Shown: in pieces, positions 12,665-24,900 of the stretch
Numbering within the stretch: position 1 is the first letter of the stretch
Layout: each line of letters opens with the position of its first letter
Source: Actinostola sp. cb2023
Lineage: Eukaryota; Cnidaria; Anthozoa; Actiniaria; Actinostolidae
Length of the DNA stretch: 64,000 bases
NCBI GenBank assembly: GCA_033675265.1
Contig: JAUJYZ010000648.1
Location: 225,001-289,000 of the forward strand
Direction of reading: 5' to 3'
Notes under the pieces: generated by a model
What the model saw: only the letters and a program-made list of their open reading frames with translations
Told to the model about the DNA's origin: nothing
Database searches by the model: none
Program-made: the position numbers and the translations under genes

Positions 12665-12839
12665 CACTGGAAAAAGAACCATGGAACGCTCTTCAAACCT
12701 TGCAAATTCTTTGGGAATGTCCAAAACCCTGGAAATTCTTTGGGAATGTCCAAAACCTTGGAAATTCTTTGGGGATGTTCAAAACCTTGAACATGTCCAA
12801 CGAATTTCCAAGGCTTGAAGAGCGCACGATTTTTCCAGT
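12665..12839. mobile_element. Small foldback element with internal 29-bp tandem repeats
   Basis: The ends ACTGGAAAA and TTTTCCAGT are complementary. Further in, GCTCTTCAAACCTTG pairs with CAAGGCTTGAAGAGC apart from one mismatch. Between the arms are about three copies of a 29-bp unit (AATTCTTTGGGAATGTCC and following bases). It ends five bases before the next palindrome begins. Confidence 0.6.
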
Positions 12840-12844
12840 TTATA

Positions 12845-13516
12845 TTAAGGTGACTCCAACATAATTGCGAGTGCATTTTGTAATATTTTTAACTCGCTCG
12901 TATCGCGTCAAAAACACTCGGATATTTCTGTATTTAACACATGTAATAACTCAAACATGTAGGCTTTTAAGGGTGTATTCAAAATTTTATATTTCAGTCG
13001 CGTTTGCCGTTACGGGCCGATTTTCTAACAGTGGTTTTTCATAATATTGTCCTCCTGTTCGCTCAAAAATCGTACGATTTCTACGAAACTTCAGATTCTT
13101 GTTAAATAGATTGTCATAATTTTGTCAGCCGGGTTTTAAAAAAATCTCTCGACTGCAAGTTGCGCGGCCTAAAAACTGACCATAAAAATAATGCCGCGCA
13201 ACTTGCAGTCGAGAGATTTTTTTTAAACCCGGCTGACAAAATTATGACAATCTATTTAACAAGAATCTGAAGTTTCGTAGAAATCGTACGATTTTTGAGC
13301 GAACAGGAGGACAATATTATGAAAAACCACTGTTAGAAAATCGGCCCGTAACGGCAAACGCGACTGAAAAATAAAATTTTGAATACACCCTTAAAAGCCT
13401 ACATGTTTGAGTTATTACATGTGTTAAATGCAGAAATATCCGAGTGTTTTTGACGCGATACGAGCGAGTTTAAAAAATCACAGAATGCACTCGCAATTAT
13501 GTTGGAGTCACCTTAA
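12845..13516. mobile_element. 672-bp near-perfect palindrome flanked by TTAA
   Basis: Arms of about 325 bp (12849-13172 and 13190-13512) are almost exactly reverse-complementary around a short AT-rich centre near 13180. Both outer ends read GGTGACTCCAACATAATTGC next to TTAA. TTAA is the target site of piggyBac-like transposases, so this could be a piggyBac-type foldback MITE, although TTAA is itself palindromic and could simply be the arm end. No protein is encoded. The near identity of the arms implies recent origin or ongoing gene conversion. Confidence 0.85.
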
Positions 13517-14326
13517 ATGAGGGGGCTTAAATTTGCATGACTACAAAATATTTATATAACACAAAGTCCAACATGTTTAATGAGAGGAAACCATAGTAGT
13601 TGAATGATTTCAATCTTCTGCAGATCAGTACTATAAGTAGGTCTAGGGAAATTTACAATGATAAACGACCCACCAATGTACCGCAATATGGGCAAAACTG
13701 CCCTTCGGGCTGCGGCATCTTACGTTACATTTTTGGCATACCTTACTGAATAACACCACGCCCAACAGACAGGGGACCTTTCAGAACTCGGGAGTAAGTG
13801 GCACTGCACTCGTAAGAAAGTCAGTCTAGACGTTTCCATATAGGTCCAATTCGGCGACCTAAAGTGGTAAAAGCAATAGTTCCAACAATCCATGGATTAC
13901 AGCAGAGAATTGTTTCGTTTCAAACTTTCGAAAAGAAAGAAAAATGATCAGATTGAAAAAGGGATAAAGGTGAGAATGAATGAGAAAGAAAAAACAATCA
14001 ATCAAGGCTACATATAGAATGAATCGCGGAGGGGCCTGGTTTATTACCGCTTAATCCTGTTTAAGATTTTCAATGTAAACTGTTCAAATGTAAGACTTTT
14101 CTATGTTGAGCAATCATCGCCTCTTTTAAACTTTAAAGGGGTAATAAGCTATGGGATTAGGAACGACATGACCCATAGGCGGCCGAAATTCAGGCAGGGT
14201 TGGCTAGGGCGATAGAGAGACCAGTGCCATTTTACAGAAACTCTGTCTCAAAGAAGTAATAAGACAAGCACACTGATAATCTGGGTGAGTTATCTTATAA
14301 GACCTAGGATTGAAATCAGCGATATA
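13517..14326. other. Intergenic stretch, nothing recognisable
   Basis: AT-rich sequence without credible exons, known RNA genes or clear repeats on either strand by eye. Confidence 0.4.
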
Positions 14327-14586
14327 TAGCTAATTGCATAATCGTTGTCGGGTTGAAGATGAGACCGCAAGGATGGATGGGAAATCAGTTCATGAGCCAC
14401 ATTACATACATATATATTCAATGTTCTCGTAGTTTTGAAGATATATGAGCTATTTAACTAACATCCTACAAGTCTGGATAAAAATGTCGATGATTTGACG
14501 GTGTTATTTGAGAGTTAATTTCCCAGAATTCCTTTTGGTCATAGCTTTCATGATTTTCAACCCGACAACGATTATGCAATTAGCTA
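14327..14586. mobile_element. 260-bp MITE, first of two copies in the window
   Basis: Terminal inverted repeats of about 29 bp: TAGCTAATTGCATAATCG then TTGTCGGGTTGA on the left, and the complement ending TTAGCTA on the right. The interior matches the element at 60159-60416 in opposite orientation, for example the blocks around GGGAAATCAGTTCATGAGCC and CCAGAATTCCTTTTGGTCAT. Two independent insertions of the same family. Confidence 0.85.
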
Positions 14587-14793
14587 TATGCAGCCAGGAG
14601 CTTATATAACTTATAAACATAAAACAATGCTAATAGTTTAGGCCGAGTGATTCCACTTTCAGTGTTGATAAAACTGATACAAGACGGAACAGATTAGCTA
14701 TAGTAAGTTATTTTACTGCATTTTCAAAGATTACCGATATCTTATTTCGTCTCTTTTTTTTCCCACCACACGGATGAATACTGATGATACTGA

Positions 14794-15147
14794 GTCGAAC
14801 CTCTCTACAACGACCACTTCGGGACAAAATTTTGTGGCTGTTGTTGGGAGGTTTCAACAACAAAAACTGTTTGGGCTGGCTGGTGGCGGCGGGACAAAAA
14901 GCCCTGGTCGTTATGGATAAGTGGCCGTAATGGGGAGCTAATGAATCCTTGGGGGGTGTTGCATGATAATGATACTATTTTCTGGTAATTTTTTATTAAT
15001 TTTTATTCAACAACAAAAACTGTTTGGGCTGGCTGGTGGCGGCGGGACAAAAAGCCCTGGTCGTTATGGATAAGTGGCCGTAATGGGGAGCTAATGAATC
15101 CTTGGGGGGTGTTGCATGATAATGATACTATTTTCTGGTAATTTTTA
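14794..15147. repeat. 153-bp tandem duplication within a pogo-like repeat
   Basis: The block beginning CAACAACAAAAACTGTTTGG occurs at 14855 and again at 15008, with long stretches identical. Just upstream, GAGTCGAACCTCTCTACAACG resembles the terminal sequence of the CAGTCGAACCTCT-type elements at 57520 and 51151, so the duplicated block probably belongs to that MITE family. Confidence 0.75.
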
Positions 15148-15668
15148 TTAACATAAGGTTAAGGTTTTTTTAACATAAGGTTAAGGTTTTCTTAACATAA
15201 GGTTAAGGTTTTTTTTAACATAAGGTTACTGATGTTTTCTTAACATAAGGTTAAGGTTTTTTTAACATAAGGTTAATGTTTTCTTAACATAAGGTCAAGG
15301 TTTTTTTAACATAAGGTTAATGTTTTCTTAACATAAGGTTAAGGTTTTTTTAACATAAGGTTAATGTTTTCTTAACATAAGGTTAAGGTTTTTTAAACAT
15401 AAGGTTAAGGTTTTTTAAACATAAGGTTAAGGTTTTTTAAACATAAGGTTAAGGTTTTTCTTAACATAAGGTTAAGGTTTTCTTGATACAAGGTTAAGGT
15501 TTTCTTAACATAAGGTTAAGGTTTTTTAAACATAAGGTTAATGTTTTCTTAACATAAGGTTAAGGTTTTTTTAACATAAGGTTAATGTTTTCTTAACATA
15601 AGGTTAAGGTTTTTTTAACATAAGGTTAATGTTTTTTTAACATAAACCGGTTAATGTTTTCTTAACAT
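15148..15668. repeat. Minisatellite with TTAACATAAGG units, left part
   Basis: More than twenty units of about 22-24 bp, consensus TTAACATAAGGTTAAGG followed by a variable T run. The array is interrupted at 15669 by a foldback element and resumes, more degenerate, at 16231-16340. Although GGTTAAGG recalls telomeric repeats, unit length and context do not fit a telomere. Confidence 0.93.
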
Positions 15669-16230
15669 AAGTGCTACTTGGACGAAAATCGATCGAAGTT
15701 TAATTTAGCTGAAACTTCACTGAAATAATCTCAAAGAGCCATACAATTACTGGTTAATGTGTTTTCTCATAATTCCTATGGGAAGTAATACATTTTTATG
15801 AATCTTTAGAAGTGTCAGTGAGGTCATCTACTCAACCCAAACAATCAACACGGCTTCGCTCCACACATTTCTTTGTGTTTAGTTTCTTGAATTATTTTAT
15901 TTCTATGAAGCTAAAAGTTTGGGTGAAGGAGTTTTCTTACATTATTTGTGCTTAGGATTGATTGTCTGACCAGTTGTCTTCAATGCAGAGCTGTTATCTG
16001 AACAAAACATTGAGATATTTTGACTCACAAAATACAAAGAAATGTATGGAGCTGAATGTTGGGTTGAGTAGATGACGTCACTGACACCTCTAAAGATTCA
16101 TAAAAATATAGTACTTCCCTCTGGAATATCGAAAAAAGATTTTAACTAGTTATTATTAGACCCTTGAAGAATTATTCAATGAAGTTTCAGCTAAATTAAA
16201 TTTCGATCGATTTTCGTCCAAGTAGCACTT
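15669..16230. mobile_element. 562-bp foldback element inserted in the minisatellite
   Basis: The ends AAGTGCTACTTGGACGAAAA and TTTTCGTCCAAGTAGCACTT are perfect complements. Arms of about 230 bp pair imperfectly, for example AGTCGAGG-like divergences apart, through the GTAGATGA(C)GTCACTGACA region near 16070. TAACAT lies immediately on both sides (15663-15668 and 16231-16236), consistent with a 6-bp target duplication. The array continues beyond the element. Confidence 0.85.
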
Positions 16231-16340
16231 TAACATTTAAACATAGGGATAAGGATTTTTTAATATAAGGTTAAGGTTTTATTAACATAAGGTTAAGTTT
16301 TTTAAACATAAGGTTAAAGTTTTTATTAACATATATAAAA
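16231..16340. repeat. Minisatellite, right part, degenerate
   Basis: Continuation of the TTAACATAAGG array on the far side of the foldback insertion, four to five units with more substitutions than the left part. Confidence 0.8.
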
Positions 16341-16702
16341 AGGTCACGATCTAACCTATATAGGCATCTCCGTCTGACTTGCACTTGCGCAGCCAAAATC
16401 GTTGATCAAATTGACGGAAAGATGTATTCCCAAAAGTGATCATAATCATACACGTGTACATATCATTGTCGGGTTAGAAATCATCTGGGAAGGCGGTAAA
16501 GGATCCATGTTTTATGCAACCGATCAGTTCCAAGAATTCCTGTTGGTCTTTTGGTCCTATACGTATGATTTGTATACACAACTCATTACCTAGACTGATA
16601 GAGGTTTTAAAATAATAATAATATCTTTATTTAAACTGCAGGATGTATCAAGTTAACACTGACGTGAAAACTGGTATTAACACACGAGCAGGAATATAGG
16701 AA

Positions 16703-16739
<37 letters not shown>

Positions 16740-16837
16740 ATAAAACTAGCTACTTTAATAAGTAATACTATATATAAACATACATACACTAAAAACTATT
16801 ATTGAATTATATATATGTAGAAAAAAATAAGATTATA

Positions 16838-17615
16838 CATCCTCGGAAACCCAGGGGCTGTAGGGGAGAGGGGGAAAGGAAAGGGAAAGAGGGAAAAAAA
16901 GCCCCCTGGGGACATACTCTTACAGAACGAGTTCCAGAGAAGGTTAATGGGATTAAATGATTTAACGATCTGTTAACAAAAACTGCCAATCCAAATCAAT
17001 TATCACTTTGAAGTTATCACTGAGCCATTGTTTATACATGAATACAAACTGATGGATCTCGCTAAATTCTATTCTATTCTACGCTTGTTGTCGTCCGGTT
17101 GTATGGAAGAAGTTCAGAAAACCTCTAAAAAGGCTGTTAATGACTGCTTCCATGTTTGTGGCAAAGAATCTCTCGATAAAAGAAGAAAAAGAAATGTTGA
17201 AGATTTCGTGATCATTAACGAGAAAGTTGACCCCAATGTTCCTGTATGGAAACCTTTTGTGCTCTTCGTTTTGAAACGAGAAACTCCCCAAAAACGGCGC
17301 CAGGGAAAACTATGGATCACATGCAGAAAGAAGGGAAACGACTGCATTTAGACTACATATATATTGCATATATTGCCACATGGGAATCGTGCACTTTGAA
17401 GTAAAACGGGCTACCGGATGTCTTCGCACTATCTGTCATCGTGCAACGTACCGCTCTTTGCTGATTGGCCACAAAATATTTTTGTGGCCAATCAGAGCAC
17501 ATCTCATTAACTTCTCTGGAACTCGTTCTGTAAGAGTTTGTCCCCAGGGGCTGTTTTCCGACCCCTTTCCTTTTCCCCTCCCCCTCCCCCTACAGCCCCT
17601 GGGTTTCCGAGGATG
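16838..17615. mobile_element. 778-bp DNA transposon with ~105-bp inverted repeats and 9-bp target duplication
   Basis: The left end CATCCTCGGAAACCCAGGGG and the right end CCCCTGGGTTTCCGAGGATG are perfect complements, and the inverted repeats continue for about 105 bp to CTCTTACAGAACGAGTTCC. The 9-bp sequence AAGATTATA flanks the element exactly on both sides (16829-16837 and 17616-17624). Long inverted repeats with a 9-bp duplication are the signature of Mutator-like elements. Inside is an open frame at 17028-17351 (107 aa, Lys/Arg-rich) without a recognised domain. It could be a transposase relic, captured host sequence or chance. Confidence 0.8.
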
Positions 17616-17639
17616 AAGATTATAGAGAATGATATGAAA

Positions 17640-20600
17640 CAGAGCAATGATGATCTAAATTGTCACGTTCTAATAGAAAGGGGAAGCTATAATCGATGCC
17701 GTGCATTTGAAGCAAATACCGACTTACAAATAAAACAGGACTGAGATCTTTCCAGTGATAACACTTGTTACACTCTGACCACTAATATAAGTTGTACCAT
17801 ATCCCAATAAAATAACAGGGTCGACAATTACGTCTTACTTGGTGGGGAGGGGTGGATGGACTGGGACCATTCACTTTTCTCAAGGTGTTTGTCGATGTAA
17901 TAACATTTCCTGATCGACACTGGCCGACACTGAAAGTAAGTATGTCTTGGTGGGGAGGGTGGAGTGGAGTGGAACAATTCAACGCTCTTGCCAAGGAAAA
18001 CATATGGCGTTAATCATCAGCACGAAGAACGTTTACAGTTTGTTCATATCACTCATCTGACCAAGGCCCTCATGCGTAATTACCATCTGACCCCAATATT
18101 GTCGATACATTTAGAACTCATGCCAACCAGTATGCATTAACGATATCTAACCAGTAACCACAGCGGAATAAAAAGGTCACTAGTAGTTTGAAATAAATCC
18201 GAAGATAGCTCAGTGATATGATAGCTGACATGAAATGGAAAAATAGGAAGGCCTAAATTACTAAAATGTAATGTTTACAGTAATAATTGAATATAAATGT
18301 AAAAATAAAATAAAATAAATAAAAAAGGAAAGATTTTGAAAAAAACACACCACCGATTCAGTACAGCTAGTCACCGAACATATAATAAAAACATAGGTTT
18401 TCTATTCAGTTACAATTACAGATAATGCTGAAACAGTACGATTAATTTTTCCCGCATGCGTTTGTTAAATCTTAATTAGTGTATTCTCGTGTTTTCAAGG
18501 CTGCAATTAGAATCGCCTGATGAAATCAAAAAAGGAAAACAAAAACAACATGTTTTGCCGATGTTTTCTTGATCACGGTTGGAAAGCATCTAAATGAATG
18601 AAGACTCCTTTCTATATCACTGTTAGTAATCGTTTTTTTGTCTTGAAAAAGTGGGTTCCCTTTGTTCGTTGTTTTCTTTTTCTAATTGCAATTCCTAGCT
18701 TGATCAACTTTGTCGATTGCAGCTGCGAAAACAGTCTTTTCTTCAATTTTAATCAGTCGCGCGGTGAAGGTACCAACTGACAGACTTTATCGGGAGAGCC
18801 GATAGTACCTAGAAGTGATATCCTTTTAACTTGCCGTCGATGCTTAGCCGCGAAACGTTAAGAAGATAAAACGATGTAATGAAAAATAGACAACCCCTTA
18901 GCTTGTAGGCCCAATTATTACGAGTTGGAGCTTTAATGATGGTACTGACGATGACGGTTAAAATGGAGATGACCGAGAATAGCCGGGAATGTTGTCAGTA
19001 CGCGCAAAGAATCACGGTATAAACTGAGTCCACTCAGTACACATATAAAGAGCTAAAGGCTTGAGATAGAAATTATCTTGATGAAGAATTTATTTCCAGG
19101 TCGGCCGGGATGGAACATCGAACGCGACAATCTCCACCATCGCGATGAAGTACATGTAATTAATTTTGTCATAGTTCCTGTGTTTATCCTCAGATTTCGT
19201 CGTAAGTTTTGTATTTTCAGATCTCATAATATATCAGATCTCGTTTTTGCTTGCTACTGTTGAAGAAAACGGAGAAGCTGCAAGCAAGTATTGATATTCC
19301 AGCTGAGACTTCCGTCATTTTCTCCGTTGTAACGGGACAAAAAGGATCGAAACTCAATTTACCATGGTTCTTTGCGCGCGCAAAAAGCGCTACACGAGAA
19401 TGAGTTCCAGTTCCTCCGATTTCAAAACACCGAGAAGCGGGATGAAAGAATCGCTTTTTTTATAACCGACTTCGAGTATTGAATTATTGGAGAAATTCAA
19501 AGTTAAAGCCGAAAATAATGAAAGTTTTAAAAAGTTGACCAATTAAATTTTATGCAAATTGTAATTTTATGCAAATTTTAAAAGATCACATTTTCAAACA
19601 TCCATCTTGTTGGTGATTTCTTTTGTTTTGTCCTCACTAATTATTAATGAGCTTGAGAATGTTGTTTATACAGACTCCGATCGTGATGTCGATGGATGAT
19701 AATGCTCTGATGGTCAATGAAGATGATGCCGAATATCGATGATGATGATAAATATAGATAAAGAAACATATAGGTATAACAAGAACATCAAAGATTAAAT
19801 TCCATAAAATGTACATATTAAGTACTGATTCCCCTAGAAATAAAAATAACCCTAAATGGCAATCACCGACCGACTTGTTTTTACTAGATCTAGACAAACC
19901 TATGCAATAAATATTCCCATGTGAGAACATACAACTGCTTCATCTCATTTAGGATAAATATTTGATGAGATGCATTGTCAGGGACGTAGTGCTCTATAGG
20001 AGGAACCACTAACGGAAAAAAACTATACATTCCCTTTTACAAATCAACAGGACGTCAGCATATTCATACGAAATACAACCCTCGTTCCATAATTATCAGC
20101 GTGCGGTTTCTGGAAATTCAATTAGACAAGGAGCCAACTAACTGCGAGGTGTATATTTGGGTTCGACCCAAGTGAAATGATCAAAATATACTATCTATAC
20201 CAACAGGGAGTGAAACAAAACAAAAACTTTATCAAAATAATAATTTTGCCTTGGATAATAATATTGACATTTGAACACCAATACGGAAAGCTAAAAGGGA
20301 AAGAAAAGGAATCCGTAAAATGCAGAGAAAAAATAATTACTGAAGAAATGACAGGCATTGGTACTTACTCGAAGTTATTATGGATGCTCTTATCTAAGGC
20401 GTTTTTCAAATTTTTATCAACAGTCGACTCAATATTAGATAGAATGCATGACCTTTGGTATTCACAGTAATTGCATGTACTACTTATCAATATATTTTAA
20501 TGGAAACCATCAAGGTCTTCACCACCACCATACTGAGGTCCATTAGAGACCGCAAGCAGGATGCACAGGGGTAGTTCTAAATAACAACGATTGATGCTCA

Positions 20601-20800
20601 ACGGTGTATATTTCTCATCGGATTTCGACTACATTTGAATGTCAAATTTCACCCAGTTTAATACTCAACTTGAAAAACAGGCACATTGAATTCTGGAAAA
20701 TTGTCAAATTACGTCATTACGACGTACCACTTGGTAAGATATCTGTACGAATTTTATACTTGGCTAGTGAGTAGTATGAAGGTACGCCTAACTGAAGTCA
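17640..20800. other. Intergenic stretch, nothing securely recognisable
   Basis: Apart from the dispersed repeat copy at 19461-19655 (related to 11225-11440) and a short diverged duplication around GTCTT(ACTT)GGTGGGGAGGG near 17830 and 17945, no gene or RNA is supported. Open frames here are short and lack recognisable domains or good splice context. Confidence 0.4.
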
Positions 20801-20841
20801 ATGGATGATGTATTAAATATATTATTTTTCTCTTCGGGGCA

Positions 20842-21261
20842 ATGCAAAGGATGCTAAGTAGGTTACTCAACAAGAAATCAAATTACGAATGCCTGCATAA
20901 GAGTAGCTCCTTTGCAGACGTTATTAGTGTCGGTGGAAGGGCTAGGATGAGAGCGTATGTTGTCCAGTATTATACGAAGGCTTGTAGCAACCTTGTTTTG
21001 ATTTGCTTCAGAAATGGAAAGAAATACTGTCTACAGAAGCAAAAAGTAGAAGGAAAAAACTACCGCATTGCAACCCGTAAGGACATGTGTCAGTTAATTA
21101 GAATTTATAATTTTCCAGCTGATTGGTTCAAGGAAGAAAGCAATAGAATTTCTTTGAATCGTGAAAACAATAACCTCAAAGAGAACAAAGCTAAGCCTGA
21201 TACAACATACATCGACGAGGCTCCTGCAGCCACCTTTCTGATGGATAATATCGGTGACTGA
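20842..21261 (+). CDS. Unrecognised 139-aa open reading frame
   Basis: This is the longest intergenic frame upstream of the cyclase cluster with protein-like composition: Lys/Arg-rich, evenly mixed, with an acidic C-terminus. I do not recognise it. The central part (a VLICFRNGKKYCL strand-like stretch, then EGKNYRIATRKDM and QLIRIYNF) is vaguely like the strand pattern of the second half of an SH2 domain, but no FLVR-type arginine motif is visible, so this is speculation. It may be a single-exon gene, one exon of a larger gene, or a transposon remnant. It ends about 670 bp before the start codon of sGC gene A. Confidence 0.3.
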   Translation: MQRMLSRLLNKKSNYECLHKSSSFADVISVGGRARMRAYVVQYYTKACSNLVLICFRNGKKYCLQKQKVEGKNYRIATRKDMCQLIRIYNFPADWFKEESNRISLNRENNNLKENKAKPDTTYIDEAPAATFLMDNIGD

Positions 21262-21438
21262 CACCCATTTGCATGGCCCCTGTTGTATTAAGACACCTCA
21301 CTGCTTGGTAAGTGGAGCAAAGAAAGAGTTGTCCCGCGGAGAGTTGATGTATTACCACTGATTTCATCGAAAACAACGTCAAACGAAGCATATCGATCTT
21401 AATATGTTGGTTGCAAACCTATCGTCACTTTGGTTCGC

Positions 21439-21446
21439 TATAAATA
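21439..21446 (+). promoter_or_regulatory. Possible TATA box of sGC gene A
   Basis: TATAAATA occurs about 490 bp upstream of the gene A start codon, in a local stretch with more CpG than its surroundings. Such motifs are common by chance in AT-rich DNA. Confidence 0.2.
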
Positions 21447-21929
21447 CCTGTGGTATTTGACTCGGATTAACTTCTGTGACAGACGGGTGATGTGCAAGTG
21501 GGCGCTTAATATCGCCCGCGAGTTATTTGCTTGCAGACAATGAAATTCGATAGCACGAGGCTCCACTCAAGAATTCCTCGTAACTAAAACGCTAAGTCAA
21601 GTCTATTCCGAAATGGTGAACTAGTTAGCGGTCGACAAATGTGTCCAATCTCAATTGCTAATCGTTCTCCGAATATTTGACAAGAAATAGGTAATTAATG
21701 GGACAAAAAGTAATTGGATTGCGGACGTGTTTTTAATAACAGGTCTTCCATCCACACAATTACCTTCATCTCACACGTGACCTTCGGTAACGCTCTCCTT
21801 TCATTATCATCAGATACACACGCTTGTGGACGACGACCGGATAGTAATGATTCAGGTAGTCCGATCGTGCTTAACGTCTTCACAAGCGCTGGATTAACCG
21901 AACGGGTTGTCGATATATAGAGAACCAAA

Positions 21930-24900
21930 ATGGTGAGTAGATACGCAAAATCAAATAGCATACACAATCGAAGAAATTGTTTATACTAACAGCTTGGTTT
22001 CGTGTATGTTTATGTGGTAGTACGGCTTCATTCACTGTGCTCTAGCTGATCTTGTCGTCAGCAAGTTTGGCGAGGATGTTTGGAGAAAGATAATGTAGGT
22101 ATTCGTATCCGTACTATCTGTACACAGTAGTTTGGAGTTGTTCTTTTTAGCGGTTTCAAATGTGTTTGAGTTCCATCCGAGCATTTGTTGACATTCGTAT
22201 CCTGTCAACCATAGCGCAAAGGCAGGAGTCGAGCTTGGCGGTGGTTCGTATCTAATCCATAAGATATACGATGACGAAGAAACTCTGAGCTTAATTGCTG
22301 CAGCTTGTGAGATTTTGGGTAAGTCAATCCACATCTGATCAATGGATGATGTTTTTTAAAAGTCAAGGACTGTCAAGCAATCCAATTGTCACTTATTAAC
22401 TTGCCTTGGTTATCCCTAGGACTCGAGCTTAATCCCGTTCTGGAGGTCTTTGGAGCTCATTTCCTAGATTACTGCATTCAGTCAGGGTATGATCGCATCC
22501 TGCGCGTACTTGGTCGAAATTTGCACGACTTCCTTTGCAACCTTGATGCTCTCCACGATCATTTACAATCCATCTACCCAGGCATGGAAGCCCCTTCATT
22601 CAGATGTACAGAAACAGACGACGGGACACTCTTGTTGCACTATTATTCCAAACGTCCTGGGCTTTCCTATATTGTCATTGGGCTTGTTAAGGCTATCGCC
22701 CACAAGCTGTTAGACACAGAAATGACAGTCGAAATTCGCCAGGATCTGGATGAAAACAACGACCATGTTACATTCGCCATTCGAGAGGTTGAGATAAAAA
22801 GTCCTACCACATCAAAACTGGGTTTGCAAACTTTTGACTTTGAGGGTCAAGCTACGCAAGACGCCGCACCGTTGAACACAGGCAAGAATGAGAAACGCGG
22901 CGATCGCGATCGCATGAGCTTGCTCTCCTTCTGTAAAGCTTTTCCATTCCATGTGATGTTCGACCGTAAGCTTCAAATTAAACAAACAGGCCTCGCGCTC
23001 ATGCGACTGCTAAAATTTAAGCCACAAAGCACCGTAATGTTTACGGATATTTTTGATCTGGCACGACCTCGTATGGAGTTTAGTTATGAGGCTGTCAGAT
23101 CACATATTAATACTGTCTTCATAGTGACCACAAAACCGGGAGTTATTACGTTTCCTTTAGTTGGTGATTCGACTTCGGAACCTGAGGATGCAAGAGAAGC
23201 ACTTTTGCGGCTCAAAGGGCAGATGTTGTATATTCCAGAATCTGGTTGTGTCATCTTCTTGTGCTCTCCACGCGTAGCTAACCTAGACTCTTTTCGACGA
23301 AAAAGCCTTTTCTTCAGTGACATTCCCATTCACGATGCCACCCGTGACCTTCTTTTCATGTCTCACGCAAGGCGAGCTGAAAGAGAGTTGGTGGAAAAAC
23401 TGGAAGAAACCAGCAACAATTTGAAAAAAATTGAAAGCAAATTGATCGATCATAAAAAGAAGACCGATGATTTACTTCATTCAATTTTGCCTAAGGAGGT
23501 CGCCGCCAAACTGCGCTTAAATCAGCCTGTGCCGGCAGAAAGCTATAAAGTGGTAACGATTTTATTCAGTGATATCGTTGGTTTTACGGCGCTCTGTTCT
23601 AATGATGATGTTGTGCCCATGGACATCGTGAAGTTGCTGAACAAACTCTACACTTTCTTCGACATGCTGTCGGGAATGAATGATGTCTATAAGGTAAGAA
23701 CGTCAAGTATGTTATGGGAAATAATGGTTGATTCGACCCCCAGAATGAAATATTTTCGCTTGGGTTTTTATTTATCTTCTAAACAAGAAAATATGTCATC
23801 ACTTGAAATTGTATGCGGTGGTACACAGCAGCGCTAGGACAATAAGTTCATTGTGCAAAATGTTATCTTGAAAATCATAAAGCCATTTACACAAGGAAGT
23901 GCTTTTCAAGGATCTTTCGGCGAGTTCTACGTTAGGTTAGCTTTTTATTAGTGTTATCGTAATTCAGAATTTACTTTATTTGATGTTTCATTTACACTTT
24001 TCAAAACAACAGATCGGGAGCATCAATTCACGAGTACATAAGACTTTACAACTGTCATTAAATTCTGGCAATCTTTAGTCCTGAATTTTGACAAATTTTC
24101 AAAAGTCTCTAATCAGCCTGAAGGACACCTTCAATAAATTATCAAATTGATCGCCAATTCCACTTGAGAGTTCGACAGCGGTTTTTACCGTTGCGAGTGA
24201 CATCCCAAACGTGGTGAAACAGTTAAAAAAGAGGGAACAGTCAGATTCACCTTTGCACTGGTTTAAACTTTTAGCGACAAGTTTGGCGTTCTTATTGACA
24301 CAATATTATTGAGAAAAATTCGAAAAAACATCTGTCTTTGTTCTTTGAAAAAAAATTTGCATTTCAATCACTAATTTAGGATTTCTTTTCCAAATTTAAG
24401 TGCTCACATGATAGTCATATTGTCAACATTCAGAAAATACTATTTAATTTCCCCCGGACATTTCCAAACCTTTGCAAATAGTGTTATTTCCATAGTAAAG
24501 CGAAAGAAAACTGCTTGCCTCGCTAGTTAAATTGCTATGACAATTGAAAGCGAGTTTCAATAATTTGCCTGATTGAGGCAAACGATGTGCTAATGAAGTG
24601 AAAAGCAGGCCTTTGTAAACACCAAGCTGATGCTCACCGAGAATATCATCAACTGCCGTGCAATCCAACTGGGGAGGACTTGTTATGACCATGTTTAAAC
24701 AAACTTTATAACAAACTACGTTTGGCTTATATATATTTAGTCATTCGATATGGTGATGAGGGGCAGAGGTTACGCCTGTTATTGAAACTATATATTTTAG
24801 TTCTCTTTTGTATGTAGTACCAATTATTTTGAGGAACTGTTCTTCAGCCTGCGTCTATACAAGGCTCGATATGTTCGGTTAGTTTCTATAGTTGCGCGAA

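Noticed and set aside
15148..15668. Interstitial telomere (GGTTAAGG-like repeats)
   Set aside because: The unit is 22-24 bp with TTAACATAAGG core, not TTAGGG hexamers.
17028..17351. Independent gene of 107 codons
   Set aside because: It lies wholly within a transposon with intact ends and has no known domain. It is described with that element instead.
17782..18003. Minus-strand 73-codon frame with repeated STPLHPPHQ/STPPHQ peptides
   Set aside because: It reflects a short diverged DNA duplication (GGTGGGGAGGG blocks) and not a recognisable protein.
23694..23837. Extension of gene A exon 4 to the stop at 23837
   Set aside because: The frame runs past a consensus donor (AAG/GTAAGA) at the same position where B, C and D splice. 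The continuation has no cyclase similarity, so it would give a truncated enzyme.
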